10,607 bases of DNA from assembly GCA_013054445.1 (NCBI GenBank), contig JAAMPI010001776.1, positions 1-10,607 on the forward strand. Direction: 5' to 3'. Below, piece by piece: positions 8,341-10,607 of this stretch. Numbering within the stretch: position 1 is the stretch's first letter; each line of letters begins with the position of its first letter. The notes below the pieces were generated by a model. The model had not been told where the DNA came from. It did no database searches and was given only the letters and a program-made list of their open reading frames with translations. This DNA is from Cudoniella acicularis (taxonomy: Eukaryota > Ascomycota > Leotiomycetes > Helotiales > Helotiaceae). Position numbers and translations under genes: made by a program.

Positions 8341-8380
8341 GTTGCGACATTTCGCGACATTTCGCGACAATTCGCGACAC
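8341..8380. repeat. Four tandem 10-bp units with TCGCGA cores
   Basis: Four consecutive 10-base units are visible: GTTGCGACAT, TTCGCGACAT, TTCGCGACAA and TTCGCGACAC. The last three carry the palindromic hexamer TCGCGA; the first is degenerate (TTGCGA). The array starts about 135 bases upstream of the proposed 2EXR ATG, a normal place for promoter elements. Exact 10-bp spacing, close to one helical turn, would put each core on the same DNA face. This could be a factor-binding array or a simple minisatellite. Confidence 0.85.
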
Positions 8381-9509
8381 GATTAGAATTAATCTTAGCG
8401 CGTATGGAATAGCCGAAAGCTGTCTTCAATACCCCTGTTAAGTGTCCTCGGTACGAAACTACTTCTTCAGCTGCTGAACAGCTAAAGGACTTCAGGAAAA
8501 CAAAAATAAAATATACGATGCACACTGTATTCGCGAGCTATGATCTTTGGTCTTACTAGTTCTCAGATAATAGTTCCGAGTTGCCTTTATCCATAAGTAG
8601 AGACAATATTCTGCTCCTTTTCATTTAAGGTTAAGCGAGGACCCTCTCGATGGAAAAAGCTTCTGTCGGGTTGGTGGCAGCGTGCATAGGGCTATGCCGC
8701 GATTTCTTCACGAAATTCCCCGCGCCTCCTCGTATTGTTTAGACTATTCATGAGCGGCGAGCCGTGAATGCGCCGCAGATACGGTAGATCACCTAAGCGA
8801 CCCCCAGTGAAAAGCACCAGGTTGAAAATTCAAACGGGAGACCACGATCGCATGCAAGAAACATCTCATCATCATCACTCTAATAATCCTCATATCAAGC
8901 CACTTCACAAACGCTAGAAGGCTATGCAAACCCCGAAATTCTTCTGCAGTGAATCTTCACAGCAATCGCTAAACTTTTCAGAGAAAAGCGCAAACAGTTC
9001 ACTCCATCACACGACCCCTCGCCCTCTTCCCCTAACAAGCCTAACCCAAAAATGGTCCCACTTGTTACACACGTGGCTTAAAACGAGGTTAATTAAAGAG
9101 AAGTCAGCCTCAAAAGCCAGGATACCTCACTGTGTCTCAGCCCAAAATGCGGGGATATTTAACAGTCACCCGCCTCCCAGCGCCCAATCAGACCCTGTCC
9201 GACATGTGCGCGCGAGGCGCTGCCACGGAAAGACCCTAGTTGCCCTACTAATTTTGCAACGCCAACATTCTGCGGAGGGCCTCTTGTTGCATGCTGGGAA
9301 ATTAAAAATAAGCTCGGGGCGCTATTAGGCAGCCGTTGATTTTCGTTACGTTTTATATAACAGGTCAAAATCCCACGAGCCTCATCGCGATTCTTGACGT
9401 GTTTTTGCGCCAACAAGTTTAATTTTTGAAAGAAAGAAAACATACTGTGCTGGAACAACTAATTGCGATCAAACCGAAACTATTTCGGCTCGATTATAAC
9501 AGCTCGAAA
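8381..9509. other. Divergent intergenic region, no gene seen
   Basis: This stretch separates the minus-strand 2EXR gene from the plus-strand membrane-protein gene, so it should contain upstream regions of both. A plus-strand frame at 8924-9328 has low-complexity Ser/Thr/Pro-rich content and no family signature. The sequence between about 8940 and 9100 is unusually C- and A-rich on the plus strand. Confidence 0.5.
9184..9360 (+). promoter_or_regulatory. Candidate CCAAT and TATA elements for the membrane-protein gene
   Basis: CCAAT at 9184-9188 and a TATA-like TTTATATAA at 9352-9360 lie about 320 and 150 bases before the start codon at 9510, in the expected order. Both motifs are short, so this is positional inference only. 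Confidence 0.3.
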
Positions 9510-10607
9510 ATGGTGCTTAATCTTTTGAGAAGGTATTATTACGACGATGATATCCAGAACGGGCCTTGCGCATTCTGCACGCAACCATATGAACTTTTTG
9601 GGAACAACTGGAAGGTAAATACTCGTCTCCTTCTCTGATTCTCAAGAAAATAACTAACGGTAAACTAGGATGCAAAAACAGATGGAGATTTCGCAATCGA
9701 ATGTATCGACCTTGTTGCGCTCATCGCCTGCCTCGTTCTCGCATTCCAATTCAAATGGGTGAAGAGGCAACGAAAAGCGACGATTCGCACTTTTGGATAT
9801 GTTATCGCGACCCTTCTCACAATAATGTACGCCTCACCTCAATCGAATGTTCCCTCAACTGCAAGAAGACGAGACTGACAAACAATGTTCAGCTACTATA
9901 TCTTAGTTCTCGTCAATACCGGCCTTTCTGAAGCGAACACAACGACCACATATCTCTACCTCCTTGTCTACATCTTCACCGTCGTCTTCTGGCGAGCCGC
10001 CGAGGTTCTCTTCTTCGCCATCATCCTCCAAACCATCGTCGGAAGCACAAGCACCGGCATAATCCCGAAACTCAAGGTCGTGAACATCGTCGCCATCATC
10101 GTCCTCCTCCTTATCGCAATTGCGATTATCGGATTATACATCGCCATAGTAGCCTGGCAGCTCACAAACGGCCCATATGACGAGAATGGAGATCTGTACA
10201 ACCTGTTTAGTAAGTATTACAATGTGGTGGTGGCTTTCCAGGCTCTGCTCCTGGTCATCTCCATATATGCTACTGTTATGGGCGTCATCGCTATGATAAA
10301 AGAGCGCGCAAGGGTAAGGGATTAGCTCACCTCCACACATCTCGCATTGAATATATTACTGACACGGGTCTCAAAGGCAACGCTCATAATGGCCCTCGTT
10401 GTGCTGCCTTGTCTAGTGTTGCGAAGCTTGATGTCACTCGTAGATTTCTCTCTAGTCAACCAGCAATACCAACAACATTCTCAAGAAAGCCAGACCCTCA
10501 TACACGTTCAATGGGCTGATGGTTTCATCTACGACATTTTGACTGCGGTTTTGTTCGTGGGAGTGGCGGTTATTGCTTGCTTGCCGCCGACTGTTGCCGG
10601 GATACTT
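9510..10607 (+). CDS. Multi-pass (about seven-segment) fungal membrane protein, 3' end beyond window
   Basis: Proposed exons are 9510-9614, 9669-9826, 9893-10313 and 10377 to the window edge. The introns (54, 66 and 63 nt) have GTAAAT, GTACGC and GTAAGG donors, and CTAAC, CTGAC and ACTGAC branch regions; all keep frame, giving 305 visible residues. ATG 9510 is the first in-frame ATG. A polar N-terminus of about 45 residues with CAFC and another Cys precedes TM1 (IDLVALIACLVLAFQF); a basic loop KWVKRQRK follows; TM2 spans the exon 2/3 junction. TM3 to TM5 lie in exon 3: a long segment around FWRAAEVLFFAIIL, then IVAIIVLLLIAIAIIGLYI, then AFQALLLVISIYATVMGVIA. TM6 and TM7 lie in exon 4 (MALVVLPCLVLRSLMSLVDF; ILTAVLFVGVAVIACLP). 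A short basic N-terminus and basic loop after TM1 favour an outside N-terminus and a receptor-like layout, but I do not recognise a named family. A transporter or an uncharacterised fungal integral membrane protein is equally possible. Confidence 0.8.

Noticed and set aside
8924..9328. Plus-strand 134-codon frame
   Set aside because: Low-complexity Ser/Thr/Pro content with no motif, no clear introns and no codon bias like the real genes.
1..10607. tRNA genes, CRISPR arrays, transposons or LTRs
   Set aside because: No tRNA B-box-like sequence, no spaced repeat array, and no transposase, reverse transcriptase or long terminal repeat was seen by eye on either strand.

Overview
This is a stretch of filamentous ascomycete nuclear DNA. 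The evidence is short introns (47-66 nt in the best-supported models) with GTATGG/GTAAGT/GTATGT-type donors and CTAAC or CTGAC branch sites, a single-domain fungal-type type II dehydroquinase, a secreted GH28 polygalacturonase, and a 2EXR-domain protein, a family known mainly from such fungi. A plant-associated lifestyle (pathogen, endophyte or saprotroph) is plausible because pectin and quinate are plant substrates. Nothing here fixes the species.

Layout. 1-582: no convincing gene. 583-1041 (-): intact type II 3-dehydroquinate dehydratase. About 1201-2505 (-): coding-like fragments broken by stops, read as a possible decayed gene with a zinc-finger-like stretch. 2506-3284: non-coding, including the likely polygalacturonase promoter. 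3285-5028 (+): four-exon polygalacturonase with a Cys-rich N-terminal module, a Ser/Thr/Ala/Lys-rich linker and an intact catalytic domain, but with a one-base frame break just after the signal peptide. 5029-6151: AT-rich, no gene seen. 6152-6843, perhaps to 7125 (-): probable small spliced membrane protein whose 5' exon is uncertain. 7127-8208 (-): 2EXR-domain protein with its own one-base frame break. 8271-8380: two tandem-repeat patches upstream of it. 8381-9509: no gene seen. 9510 to the window end (+): multi-exon protein with about seven membrane segments, cut by the window edge.

The genes do not form an obvious cluster. Dehydroquinase (quinate use) and polygalacturonase (pectin breakdown) share only a plant-carbon theme, and no other quinate gene is visible. 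The points most worth a second look are the unusual modular polygalacturonase, the two frame breaks that both look like a single missing base (assembly error or true decay), the broken coding region at 1.2-2.5 kb, and a switch from C-rich to G/T-rich coding strand along several genes. I did not find a clear new defence or mobile system.
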